In this document: positions 1 to 11,218 of the stretch, piece after piece
Layout: every line of letters starts with the position of its first letter
Position numbering within the stretch: position 1 is the first letter of the stretch
DNA from: Branchinecta lynchi
Taxonomy: Eukaryota; Arthropoda; Branchiopoda; Anostraca; Branchinectidae
Assembly (NCBI GenBank): GCA_023053575.1
Contig: JAKZAP010000019.1
Coordinates: 434,001 to 498,000, forward strand
DNA length: 64,000 bases
Direction: 5' to 3'
Program-made: the position numbers and the translations under genes
Notes under the pieces: model-generated
Told to the model about the DNA's origin: nothing
Database searches by the model: none
The model's input: only the letters and a program-made list of their open reading frames with translations

Positions 1-553
1 CTCTTTTCACCCTTTTTTGTCTTCTGGCAGGATGTATTTATTTTTCAAATCGAAAACCCTCACAACCGATAACTATTGCAAGGTCGTCACAGAAAGTAGA
101 TACTTACAATCCACAATTTCAGCTAATTCCAGAATGTATACACAACTTGCTTCAAGCAACAAAGCAAATAGGCATAAAGCTCATTTCGTCCTGTTCATGA
201 AGGGTTCACCGAGGTTGTGGGGCAGAGGCCGCTACCCGACCTTTTTTTCTTTCTATCAGGGGGATTAGATGGGGGGGGGGGGCGCGGTAGAGAAGAAAGA
301 ACACTCTTGATGACTAACTCTTAGCGCCGATGACGATTCGCCGTGTGCCACGTGAAGATCCAGAAACGTCACCAAAACCGTCCCCAACAGGCGTTGTTGA
401 TTGGTTCAGATACGATCTGAATCATTGTTCGGGTGACGTTTCTCATTCTTCTCAAGGTTCAGTGGCGTGTTTTGGGCTTAATAAGGAAAACCCCAACCTC
501 TAGCAGTTACCGATTCATGATTTTGGATCAGAGTTCGACCAATGATGAAATAC
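1..553. other. intron of MIPEP, nothing recognised
   Basis: Contains a run of about 12 G ending near 281. I looked for the next MIPEP exon on the minus strand (expected to continue after ...VYKLA) and did not find it. Confidence 0.6.
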
Positions 554-764
554 CTGCTAATTTGTAGACATCCGAGTGCCAGACTTCCCCTGAATCTGTT
601 TCGCAATTGTCTAAGCTGATGTCGTAAATTGATTTGAACAGGTTGTTCAATCCCTCCATGCAGCTTCCAATTGAAAAAAACGGAGCAAGGTCCGAGCTTC
701 TGACCCCTTGGATTTCTCGCTTCAGCAAGTTGGAGAAGTAGGGAGGGTCCCAAGGATACAGCTC
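554..764 (-). CDS. MIPEP: MIPEP coding exon 6 (last one in the window)
   Basis: Encodes residues about 332-401. It begins ELYPWDPPYFS and continues with APFFSIGSCMEGLNNLF and GEVWHSDVYKLA, the family's PWDPPYYS and PFFSLG.CMEGLN blocks. The acceptor is CCTTATAG|GAG (phase 0) and the donor GCAG|GTATTT (phase 1). The family's usual length is about 700 residues, so the zinc-binding HEXXH motif and the C-terminal catalytic half must lie in exons before position 1. I found no further MIPEP exon in 1-553. A foldback insertion (799-903) lies 35 bases upstream of this exon, on the intron side of its acceptor. Confidence 0.94.
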
Positions 765-798
765 CTATAAGGTAAACATTTAATAAAAAAATCTGCAT

Positions 799-903
799 CT
801 AAATATTCTTTCAGACCATGCTGACTGCGAATCATATACGGCAATACAAAACGGATACGTCAGCTAAATCATAATATAGTTGACGTATCCGTTTTGTACT
901 GTC
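799..903. mobile_element. foldback element, short copy
   Basis: Contains GCTGACTGCGAATCATAT and an inverted pair ACGGATACGTCAGCT / AGTTGACGTATCCGT. It is flanked by exact 14-base direct repeats AAAAAAATCTGCAT (785-798 and 904-917), read as a target duplication. It belongs to the family defined by GACGGTGCAAAACGGATA and CCCAAGCTGACTGCGAATCA. Confidence 0.72.
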
Positions 904-917
904 AAAAAAATCTGCAT

Positions 918-2199
918 GTCTCTGAGAAAAAAAAAAGAAAAAAAAATCATTGTATATATCACGTAAAAATATCAATAAACAAAATAAAATAAAACAAAAA
1001 ATATATAAATAAATTATAGGCGATTCTTTGCAAACAAAGTTGAAGATCTTCAGTTAGACACATATATGGGACTTCAGGAATATATTCCTTGGATCAACTT
1101 CATACAATTTCTATTTCTAATATTTGCCATGATTATCTATACAATAGTTTACCTTCAAATTTCTCTGGTATTTTTCCAACTAATTCCCAATTTCATAATT
1201 ATCCTATAATCGGTGGACGGGGGAAGTAAATAGGTAGCGCGAGCAAGGCCCCCGGATGATGAAACCCTCCCAGAAGGCCACCCCTCCGCCCAGGAATTAT
1301 AGCAGAACCATACAAGAAGAATAAATACCGGCAATTGGTTTTATTTACAAAACGAAGCTACGAAATAAAAAGATGAAAAGATACGAAAGAGTAATCACGG
1401 TAAGCCACTGAATTTATGTCCCAATGAATTTACACCTACTGGCCGACCTTCCCGAAGAACTGACTTCCAAGACGCCCCGCATGAACGGATGTCCCTACGT
1501 CCGACAGAGCCACGGAATGCCCAGATGACCTGATGCCTTTCGGACACCAGAGCACGTAGGCACCGGTAACCCCCAGAACGCTCAGACACGCACGCACGGA
1601 GGGAGTTGAGAAGCCTATCCCTCTAAAAGGGACCACCCTATCTGATGATTCTTGATGTTCCTAAAGTAACCCCCTTGATAACCAACACTCCCCAAAATAC
1701 GTCGAAATCACAAAAGATCGAAAAAGAACACTATCGCCTTATTATGAGAGACAGGAAAATGAACAAGAAATAATAATTTAAATGATTTTTACTGACTTAA
1801 AAGTTACTGCTTATTTTTACTGTGTACAAGCACTTCATATGTGAAAAGATGGTTACTTTACCTACAAACTACATTCTACAAGAGAACTGAACTCTTTGAA
1901 AGCCCAGACAAGTCTGCCGAAGGATTCTCAACACGAAACGTACGAAAGCTGTTGTTATTGTTGGTCTGAGGCAACGTTGTTTACAGCTATATTTTCAAGA
2001 AGGCCTTGGTTATACCTAGCCTATGTGTTTACACTTTATAGTTTCGAGAACCTTCGCCATTATGGTCTAGACGGATGTTTATGCACTGTATGGGAAATAT
2101 TATTTGCTGACAAAATACTGCATGAAACGTATAGCTACTATTTCTGTCATTGATCTTAAATAATTAATAGATATAATTTACTAATATTTAGAATAAGTC
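918..2199. other. MIPEP intron 5, unassigned
   Basis: A/T-rich stretch at 925-1020 (many AAATAAAATAAA words). The rest shows short open frames without family features or splice support. Confidence 0.5.
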
Positions 2200-2580
2200 T
2201 TTAATCAAAGATTACAATCCAACCACTCATCGTTCAGATTTTTCGTGCGAATTTCGCCCTACGTCAAGAGCGAGTTTCAGCATCCGTCACACTGGGCCAA
2301 AAATCTGGAACTCAATTCCAGTATCAGTGCGAGAATGTAGCAATAAGCGACAGTTTCTAAAATTACTGAAAAAAAATTTTACGACGCGTAGTTGAGCAAT
2401 TTCTTTTGTTTTTGTTCTCTTTTTGTTGATGTCAAAATGTAGTTAGAAGACGGCTTTTTATTTTATTTTCGTTGTGCAACATTGTCAGTGCTAAAGTATG
2501 CCACCAGGCATGTGCACTGGTCCGTGATTTTTATCTATGTTTGTTGTAATTAAATACTACTACTACTACTACTACTAAAA
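2200..2580 (+). mobile_element. LINE 3' end with (TAC)n tail
   Basis: The frame from about 2205 to 2395 gives STR-like text ending SIRHTGPKIWNSIPVSVREC and FLKLLKKNF, the typical C-terminus of CR1/L2-type elements. A short 3' UTR follows, ending in TAATTAAATACTACTACTAC repeats (2545-2577). It is strongly 5'-truncated, in the antisense orientation relative to MIPEP. Confidence 0.7.
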
Positions 2581-2634
2581 AGCAAATGGCAAGAGTGACA
2601 TACGGTGCATACACCAAAATACTAGATAAATATT

Positions 2635-2980
2635 AGTTGCGTTTCTGCAGATACCATGGTATCTGTTACCACGGTAACTGGATCTGCAATTAGTCTTTTT
2701 GCAATTACCGTGGTATCTGATCCCACGGTCTAAATTCATGTTCGTAGTTACCGTGGTATCTAAATATCAGTATTCAGATACCACGGTACCTTGCCAGATA
2801 CCACGGTAACTGCAAAATCGACTTTTGACCGTGGGATCAGATACCATGTTTGACGGTGCAAAACGGATAAGTCTGACTTATCCGTTTTGCACCGTCAAAT
2901 ATGATTCGCAGTCAGCTTGGGCCGTAGGAACATCTAGATACCATGGTATCAGATACCATGGTATCTGCAAAAATGCAACT
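2635..2980. mobile_element. palindrome-reiterated MITE, copy 1
   Basis: Inverted ends AGTTGCGTTTCTGCAGATAC / its complement ending GCAACT, with 3-base flanks ATT on both sides. The interior is a series of near-palindromes of the type GATACCATGGTATC, GTTACCACGGTAAC and ATTACCGTGGTATC, about ten in 340 bases. A foldback element is inserted at about 2846-2934. Confidence 0.82.
2846..2934. mobile_element. foldback element nested in MITE copy 1
   Basis: Inverted pair TTTGACGGTGCAAAACGGAT / ATCCGTTTTGCACCGTCAAA with almost no loop, followed by ATGATTCGCAGTCAGCTTGG. AGATACCATG (10 bases) occurs on both sides. That can be a target duplication, although this word is also a normal repeat of the host MITE. 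Confidence 0.7.
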
Positions 2981-2989
2981 ATTTATACA

Positions 2990-3613
2990 GCAGCAAACAT
3001 AACAGCATAGCACCAATTGCGATATCAGCTGGGCGGTCCGGTCCTTATTTCGGCCATATGTGGGGGAGGCAAATCAGAATCTTTACCACTGATGTATTAA
3101 CGTGAGGAACTGAAAGTGTTCAAAGAAATTTAGCTGCGGGTATTGGTGGGAAGTAAAAAGTGTGTATGGCTTTCAGGCACAGACAAAGCAGATTGTAAAC
3201 AGGATCTTCAATATTTTGAGGTTTTCACGGTCGACCATGGACAACAACATGGTTATAGGAGGCAGGAACAAACCCTAAACGTAGCCGGCAGAAAAGACGG
3301 ATTTCGTTTTACTACACATATGGCCTAGAGCAGTGCGTTACAAATTACTACTTCACCCCTGACTCTTCCTAAGACGACTGCTAGAAGCGAACTGTTGCTG
3401 GAAGCAAGTTGTGTCTGAGCTTTAGGGTGAATTGTAATTGAAGTTATATTTAAAGATTATTTTAACTATGATTCCAAGACAGCTTGCAGGGGTATTTAAT
3501 TTTAAATGGCTGCATGTATTTATTGGATAATGACCATAGACGAATTATCAGCTGTGGTCGTATATCATGGGCTGAAGCGTCCATTTCTGATGCTCTTGAG
3601 GGGAATTACTTAC
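2990..3613. other. MIPEP intron 5 end, unassigned
   Basis: No repeat family, RNA gene or credible frame recognised. Confidence 0.5.
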
Positions 3614-3755
3614 GTTCCGCAAGGACATCTGCTTCTTTTTCAGATCCCGCATCATGTTGTAGTCTGTGGCAACTCTGGACTTCAGCTCCCCGCTCAATAT
3701 ATTCAAAAAGTCGGTGACAAGTTCTGGAGAACCGGCAACACTGTTTTTCAAAGAC
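3614..3755 (-). CDS. MIPEP: MIPEP coding exon 5
   Basis: Encodes residues about 284-331: SLKNSVAGSPELVTDFLNIL then SGELKSRVATDYNMMRDLKK. These correspond to the family region in which one helix pair (PE-V--FL--L---L) is followed by D-EMIR-MK. The acceptor is TTCTTTAG|G, giving the split arginine codon with exon 4. The donor AAC|GTAAGT leaves phase 0. The reading phase agrees on both sides, so the exon is firmly placed although short. Confidence 0.93.
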
Positions 3756-4559
3756 CTAAAGAAGGGAAAAGTTAGGTTTGAGACCCAAAACAACCATGCC
3801 CGTACGGAATTTTACCTCCTTAAATCGACCCAGAAAAAGTGAAACAGGTTAACTTCTTCCCCTGATCGACCGAAAGTTCGGCCTCGGCTCTGAGGAAGAA
3901 ACCAACCTGGAATCTGGTCGAAATCTACTACATTTTTCTAGGTCGATGTTCAGGCGCGAAATTTTCGTCGCGTGAAGAAGGTGATGGGTTTATGTGGGTT
4001 TTCTTACAACCAATTGTACCGACAGTGCTGCGAGTGCTTCTTCTCACTGGTCACGACCCTAGCGCTATGCTCAGACTCTGTTAAGGCGTAATCAGAAGCA
4101 GCAGCTGATTCCTCACCTGAAGCTACACCAACGAGTGATAGGTTTTAGGATCAGTATAGTTGAACTGAAAAGCCCATTTATATGTGTGTCATTTAACTGA
4201 ACACACTGAGTTATTCGGATTCTGCTAAGGGATTTATTTTTATTTTCCACTATCTCCTCCAGTTATGACGTTAAGAATATCTGGGGCCGTCCCCGCAACG
4301 TCAATTCTACTATTCTACTATGACGCGGGAAATACACAAACGCGGCTTTTCAGTGGGCAGTGGTGAACTTGTGCCTGAACAAAAAAAAAATCGCAAATCT
4401 GTCTCGTAAGGCATACAACAAAAATACAAGCGCGGAGAGGTACCATCGATTATTCTTGAATAGCGGAACAACGAAGTAACGCATTTTCAGCGGGTCTTCG
4501 AGCCAATTTAAGTGAATAATTGATGGTCAACGTATCTTCTTAAAACTCACGGGTTAAAA
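3756..4559. other. MIPEP intron 4 start, unassigned
   Basis: No recognised element. It may include the decayed 5' part of the LINE that becomes readable at about 4560. Confidence 0.5.
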
Positions 4560-6715
4560 CAAGTTGTTAAGTTTGCGACAACAAAGGGCAATACAGATCT
4601 TGATGTGATATGCACAAATTTCTCTGAATATTATGATGAACCACAAGATCTTCCCCCACTTGGCGGAAGTTACTATTACATGTTAAAGTGGTCCCCTCTA
4701 CCGTCGTTTAAAATTAAATATGTAATCGGAAATGTGACTTATTGACCTCTCTCAGACAGAGGTCTTCTTGGTTTTGGTAATTGGATTTCTTCGGAGACCT
4801 GAACTGAATCAATGAACGCCAATTCAAGTGATGAAAAAGCAAGTATCCTGCAGGAAAAACTCCGACAAAAAACTGAAGAATTTTTTCCTGAAAAAAATTT
4901 TAAACGTTGTAAAACTGACCGTCCTTGTATCACGCAAGAAATCAAAGATCTAATCCGTTAAAAGATACAACTTCTGAGGAATACTAAAAGAGAACAAGCT
5001 AATAAACTCAGAAACAAAATTCAAAAGATGACTAGAAAGGCTGCCTCTGATTATTATAATGAAAAAGTTCATTGTTTATTTGAATCAAATAGTAGTAAAT
5101 GGTACAAAGAAATTAAGCGAATGTGCGGGAAAACACCTTCTGTTGTTGATTTTAATCTTGATGCTGATGACGTAACCGTCCCAAATCAGTTAAATTGCCA
5201 CCTTGCCAAAATTGTCCAATCACTACCTCCGCTGGATGGAAATGAAACTGCGGAATTTTCGACAGAAGAAGTAATGTTAAGCTTGTTAGCGAAGATCAAG
5301 TTTGTTCTAAATTGAAAAAGCTGAAAAGAACAAGCATAACACCTATTGATATCCCTATCCAGTTAATTAAAGCGTTTCCCGATAAAATTGTAAAACCTTT
5401 GACATATATCTTTAATAGTATTTATAGTAGATTAGAATACCCACGAGTTTGGAAAACAGGGTATGTCACACCAATACCAAAGAAAGATACTCTGTTGTAT
5501 TTTGACGGTGTAAGGCCAATCGCGCTAACTCCATTATTCAGTAAAAGTTTTGTTGCTGATTGGCTTAACGTAGAAATAGAACCATTGCTAGATCATCGAC
5601 AGTATGGAAACCGAAAATGTACGTCAACTTCACATTACCTAACCAGTCTTCTCCATATTATTTTTAAGCATGTTGATGAGCCCCGTAAATGGTTGAATTT
5701 GATAGCAATTGACTATAAAAAAGGTTTTGATCTTATTGACCACAACATTTTAATTTCTAAGCTCTATCATGTTTTTAACGTTAATACCCGAGTAATAAAA
5801 ATTATTCAAGGTTTTTTAACAGCTAGATCCCAGATTTTAAAGTATCGGAACGTTTACGCTGAACCAGAAGCGGTATTTTGTGGTGTGCCCCAGGGTACCA
5901 TCTTAGGCCCAATTTTATTTTTAGATTAATGATTAATGATAAAGCTGATGATTTTGAAAATCGTTGGAAGTATGTCGATGATCTTACAATTGACTAAAGT
6001 TTGTTGTAGAGAGGATTCGAGTCAAGTTCAAGATATTGTGGGTAAAGTAAAAATGCAAGCTTTGAAATCTAATATGACTGTGAATGATAGTAAATCGTGC
6101 ACTATGACAATTTCTTTTTTTAAATCTTTCAACCCTATTTTTCTACCTGAAATTTCAGATTCCTTTAGAGTGGAAAAAATTAAACTCCTAGGGATAATCT
6201 TAACTCAAGATTTAAAATGGGAAGCACAGACGACCAGCATGATAAAGCGAGGGAATGCCGGACTTCAGATGCTTAAGCTCATGTCCGGGCATGGGGACCC
6301 CACTAAACACTTGTTCCGGATATACATTTCATTTATCCGACCAAATTTAGAATTTGACCTGTTTGGCATTTTGGCCTCACGGTCGAACAGACCGCCAGAA
6401 TTGAGAAGATTCAAAAAAGAGCTCTACTCATAGCGCCAAAGTTGGCCGAGAGGTCCTATGAAGAGTTACTACATAAACTCGAAATCACCTCCTTACATGC
6501 ACGAAGGCTGAACCTCTGCATGGACTTTGGTGTCAAATCTCTGAATCACCCGATCCACAAAAATACTTTCCCTTCTGAAAAGCTGTCAAAAAGGCTCCCT
6601 CGCAAGGTAGCTACTATGGTTGAAAAGTTGCAGCCAATTAAATGTGCCCACCAGAGGTTTGCAAAGGGTTTTGTCCCTTCATTTTTAAAGATGTATAACG
6701 AAGCATAAGCTGAGC
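4560..6715 (+). mobile_element. CR1/L2-like LINE relic in MIPEP intron 4
   Basis: A broken ORF2 in the orientation opposite to the host gene. It starts in the end of an endonuclease (near 4570-4730), continues through a linker (4810-5300), then RT: IPLQ/IPIQLIKAFPDKIV, VRPIALTPL, LIAIDYKKGFDLIDHNIL and FCGVPQGTILGPI. The catalytic box is degenerate (YVDDLT in another frame near 5970). Later come KLLGIILTQDLKW and the thumb region, to about 6708. At least four stops or frameshifts. FCGVPQGT-LGP is shared with the copy at 17775-18800. Confidence 0.85.
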
Positions 6716-7467
6716 TGCTAGTTTTTCATGTTATTTATCACCGTTGTCGCCGTATAGATAGATAGATAGATTTATTTGCGCTAAAAAGCCACAAGGGCCA
6801 TGGCAATAGGCGTATAGGCCTATTGGTTGTGTGCTCATTTATATCCATGACTATACCGAACAAATTTGGCGTGAGAAATGATCAGTTTTTGGCGAATAAA
6901 AAGATTTATCTATCCATATATCTATCAAATTGTCCTATCCCAGCCCCTTTCAGTTAAACTTTAAAGAATCTTAACTCTTTTACTGATTCACTCTACTCCT
7001 TAATCGTTTTTCTCTTTAAAACCAAGGGCACCGACTGAAGCTGAATATATTCGAGACAGGTTTGATATCTATGAGAAATGCAGCAGCTTTCACAGGCATC
7101 ACGTACTATATTGCGACTTGCGCTTCAAATATTAAATGAAAGGTCACAAATTCAATCCGACTTCTGAAATCCGCGGAGGCATCTTCATACTGCCTCTAAA
7201 ACCCCCGAACAACAAAGTAATCCGTTTCTTGTATTTCTCTTGCGATTTACACCGCTGCGGGAGTTCTTTATGTGTCCTGGCCATGCTCCAGAAAAGAATA
7301 CCGAATTGACCCAGGGGTACCCGCGAGTATTTGATTTCGGACCACACACACAAATTAAGTCCAACGGTTTAACCACCTTCCCTCGCTGACTGATGTGGAA
7401 ATGGTAAATGGGCGGTCAGCAACTAAAAAAACAGTATTTTGCAAGAAATAATGGCGAAACAACTAAT
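6716..7467. other. MIPEP intron 4, simple repeats and unassigned DNA
   Basis: (ATAG)n at 6753-6769 and complementary ATCTATC words at 6903-6928 could form a hairpin that encloses the end of the LINE relic. Nothing else recognised. Confidence 0.5.
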
Positions 7468-7802
7468 AGTTGCGTTTTTGCAGATTACAGATACCATATT
7501 ATCTGTTACCACGGCCTGGATCTGGAATCGGTCGTTTTTGCAGTTAGAGTTGTATCTGATACTACGGTTGCTCTGCAAAAACGACAATTGCCAAAATTGC
7601 TCTTTTCGAAGTCATCTCAAAAGAAAAACTGATATTCAGTAACATCACTAAATGCCAAACTTCTTTCCCACCAATTTGACAAAACTAATGAAGTGAGATG
7701 ACTTTTTCAGATACCACGATAACTGGCCAGATACCATCGATAACTGCAAAAATGCCTGTTGACCGTGGTATCAGATACCATGGTATCTGCAACAAAGCAA
7801 CT
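7468..7802. mobile_element. palindrome-reiterated MITE, copy 2
   Basis: Same family as 2635-2980. The ends are AGTTGCGTTTTTGCAGAT and a complement ending GCAACAAAGCAACT. It shares the central non-palindromic block (CTGCAAAAACGACAATTGCC, AAAACTGATATTCAGT). The palindromic units are partly decayed. Lies in MIPEP intron 4. Confidence 0.8.
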
Positions 7803-9027
7803 ATAAACGCAAAGATATAGGGGGATCCACAAGGACCTTCCTCTACATCTTCCTACCCCTTATATGCTTATTCGGTCTCGAATAGATGATAAGCAACCTC
7901 GTAAATAGAGGTATGCTTTTTTTAACATTTATTTAACTTTGCGTATTTACTTATTTCGCCCCTTAGCTGCAATAAAAGTAAAACGCTGGTCATCTTCCCT
8001 TAAATTCAAATTGCACGTATTGTGTTTTACTTTTTGTTTGGCAAAACCTGCACAGTTCAAACTTCAGTAACAACTGTCCAAAAAGCCTGATTCTACTGTA
8101 CTTTCTTGTTTCTTCTTTTTCTATATTCCACTATTTCCTCTATTACACTTGTATGGGTAATAAACTTCAAAAACTAAGAAAAGGTAAATAGTGATATGCC
8201 CATTCTAGTTTGGGCCGATACAAAACTGATCTGGTCTTGAAAACTAAAGGAATGGACGACATTCTTTACTCTATCTGACCAAAAAAGGCGCCGTTCGTTG
8301 CCAAGCCAAGCATTCGACAAGAGAAAAATAAGACTAGGGAAAAGCGCCAAGACCTATGCTTTCCATACTTCGCAAACCGGCCATATTCTTAGCCGTCCCC
8401 ACTAGGCTTGCGGCATTTAAAGCGAGAGAAACTTCGGGGTTTGAAAATGTCTAGTAAAATTATGATGCAATCTGTACACATCAAGGAAACAGTAAAAGTT
8501 TTATCTTTTTTTTTGCTGTGTTCAGACTATGAAGTTATTGGAGCCAGCGCTGGTGCATGACTGATTGAGTTTCAGTAGGGACGTTCACTATCGCTAGTAG
8601 TGCTAGCATCGCTGCTGTTCGACTGTATGTCAGTTTTCCCAAGTCTCGGTGCTAGTCTCTAGCGTTATTTCGCTCTACAATGGATAAAACTAATCCTTGG
8701 TAAAGAGGAAGAACGGTCTGTTAAAAGGAAGGAAGTTACTGGTAGTTTAACTGAGCTGGACCTTTAATCAGAGTAAGGGGAGGCGGAGCGTCTACAAGAT
8801 ACACCTGTGGTTACAAATACTTTGTGACCAATTGATGACCGCTGACTAACTCGTTCTTTGTGTTTTTCTTCATTTGTAGTGTTGTATATACTTAGACATT
8901 CATCGTTATTTGTCTTTTTTTCGCTATAATTCTTTCTTTTTCTTTCAATTATTCCGTTCTTGCTCAGTTTGAATGTAACGGGTTATAAAGAATGTACATG
9001 ATTTAAACATACAACGCACTGCCCTAC
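7803..9027. other. MIPEP intron 4, unassigned
   Basis: Moderately A/T-rich single-copy-looking DNA with no supported feature. Confidence 0.5.
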
Positions 9028-9216
9028 CTGTCTGAAAATGTAGGAAATCCACAAAGGTTCGCCAGTTCATGTCTGTCAGCCAGAATCTGATCTAGGACCT
9101 GTTCCTGAATGGCGTCGGGGAAGAGGTACATTTTGAAAGCCGCTTCTCGTATTGCTTCGTTGGATGTTTCGGCATACAGACTAGAGACTAGGAGACTTTC
9201 CCGGTCTGCCGCAAAG
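9028..9216 (-). CDS. MIPEP: MIPEP coding exon 4
   Basis: Encodes residues about 221-284, including SLYAETSNEAIREAAFKMYL, FPDAIQEQVLDQILADRHEL and ANLCGFPTFSDR. This matches the family segment where the chain passes the HAES..REAAYK and RD-LAKL-GY-TFSHRA blocks. The acceptor ATATTCCAG|C supplies the third base of the split codon from exon 3. The donor is GACAG|GTAGGG in phase 2. The exon sits between a 5.3 kb and an 11.7 kb intron, both filled with repeats. Confidence 0.94.
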
Positions 9217-9949
9217 CTGGAATATGATATGATGAGATTTAAACTGCTTAAAGCCCGACGGCCACCGCATACAAAACAGGATAAAAACAGAAAACTCTTC
9301 TAGTAAATCCTACCTACAAAAACTCTTCTCCAAAAATGCATTTTACGTATTATAGCATAATCTGAATATTGTGTGGAGTTGGAAATGTTTTATATATATT
9401 TTGTCCCTTTCTTTTGTTTTTCCCCTTATGTATGGTATGGTAAATCTTTATCGTATATTGTTTTTCTTTCATAATTTACAGTAGTTTGGTTGAGAGTAGA
9501 ATTTTAATTTGTGATTGTGATGGTATGAGGTTTGAAGGACCGAATAAAATAAAATCAAAGTGAAAGTCTTAGGGGGGGGGAGAATAGTAAATGCAATATG
9601 GGCTTATTATCAAAAGTTAAGTGACGGAAATAGTTAAAGTGAGTAAAAATAGATTAAGATTAACGTCACTGAGGGATGGAGGAGTAGCCACAAAAAGTAG
9701 GAATGTGATTTTTTTTTTTTTTTTTTTTTTTTTTAGGTAATATAAAAATAAGTTAAATTACGGCAAAACCCTTCCAAGCTGCCCAACCCCAAACAAACTT
9801 TTCTCCTTCCACCAACCAACCTTCCCCGAAAATTCGCTCCCGAAATTTGTCAACTTTCAAATAATTCAACCCGTACGGAAAATCTCCGCGTCGAATGCCA
9901 TTTTACACCTCGAATCGAGGACGAAACGGTATTTTCGGTAGCGATATGC
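9217..9949. other. MIPEP intron 3, unassigned with a poly-T run
   Basis: A run of 24 T at 9711-9734 and a G run at 9572-9580. No coding or repeat family recognised. Confidence 0.5.
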
Positions 9950-10265
9950 GGGCGAAAGTATAGCGAGGACGAATATTGATGGCGAATTATACTTCGACCC
10001 ACATTTTCGCTGCGAATATGAAGGTGAAGGAGAGGGAGATCTCGCGTTCGCTATCGTGTTTAGTAAAGGGCGAAGGCGGATTTCCCTTCGACCTTAGTTT
10101 TCGCTGCGAAAAAGACGGCGAAAGACAGGGCGATTTTTCCTCCGCCTCATATTTGGCGAAGGGCGAGGGTGTATTCAACTTCGGCCTTGTTTTCGCTGCG
10201 AAGATGGTAGCGAAATTTCAGGGAGATTTTCCACCTCGTTTTTGGTGAAGTGCGAGGGCGACCTT
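9950..10265. repeat. diverged tandem repeat with TTCGCTGCGAA units
   Basis: At least four units of roughly 60-110 bases, each carrying TTTTCGCTGCGAA followed by GGCGAA-type words (near 10008, 10097, 10190, 10268). High GC for this region. Frames crossing it are repeat-driven. Confidence 0.65.
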
Positions 10266-10394
10266 ATAGTTTCACTGCGAAGTTGCCATCAGGGGATGGT
10301 GAAAGACTTTTCGTATTATACTTTGACTTTTGTTCCACTGGCAAGGTAATTGACGAGATGCAGAGGCAGTTGCATTTGGTGAGCAATAAGAAAG

Positions 10395-10687
10395 AATATT
10401 TGACGGTGCAAAACGGATAAGTCAGTTACATTTTATTAGAGCTATATTTCCTTCTTGGCAAGCGTCCCCTTCAGACTCAAGCCGCACAAGCTGGAAACTG
10501 AACAGCCACTTTCCAGCTAATTTTTCGTAATTTTCCATTTCCCAGGAAGTTCATTTTCCAGCTTGAGCCTGAAGAGAACCCTTGCCAAGAAGGGTCGAAA
10601 TATAGCTCTAATAATATGTAGCAGAGTTATCCGTTTTGCACCGTCAAATATGGTTCGCAGTCAGCTCGGGCTGAAGGAATATCTATA
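10395..10687. mobile_element. foldback element (MIPEP intron 3)
   Basis: Inverted arms TTTGACGGTGCAAAACGGAT (start) and ATCCGTTTTGCACCGTCAAA (near 10630) enclose a second inverted pair AGAGCTATATTTCCTTCTTG / CCAAGAAGGGTCGAAATATA. It ends CAGTCAGCTCGGGCTGAAGG. No coding capacity. Confidence 0.75.
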
Positions 10688-11218
10688 ATGAGAGAGAAAC
10701 TACTTTCGAGCTTTACGTTTGCCAGAAACCTAGGAGCAAAGAGCAATCCAGTCCGATTTTATGTATCACTATATTAATCAAATTAAATCCACGCAGTATA
10801 TGGTACCTTATTCCCTAATTGCTTGTTTCGAGACAGGAAAAAAAAACTATTAATTGTAAGAGCCACGGAAATGCTTTAATCTAAGCCTTGCCGTCTATAG
10901 TTTAGAAAATATTGCTGTACTATGAAGTTCAAAAAATTTCAGAAGCAGCTTCCGAGTTTGAACCTTGTTCGATGGTGCAAAAGCATCATCCAACAAATTT
11001 CGAGAGTTACTAGTCCTAAATTGATCGTTTGGGGAAACTAGTTTTGTCTTCTATATTCAGTATAATTTTTTTCAGTTTTATAATAGATCACTGATCAATG
11101 GTTATGAATTCTTGTTTCTTTATAAGGGAGTTGCGCTGGTCGATTGTTACCAACGTTATTTGGTTTCGACCTCGTAATTCTTACTGAGAAAACATGGTCT
11201 TTTTGTATGAAGTGTACG

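Noticed and set aside
1..553. Search for the next MIPEP exon (catalytic part) on the minus strand
   Set aside because: No segment with the expected continuation or an HEXXH motif is present; it must lie outside the window.
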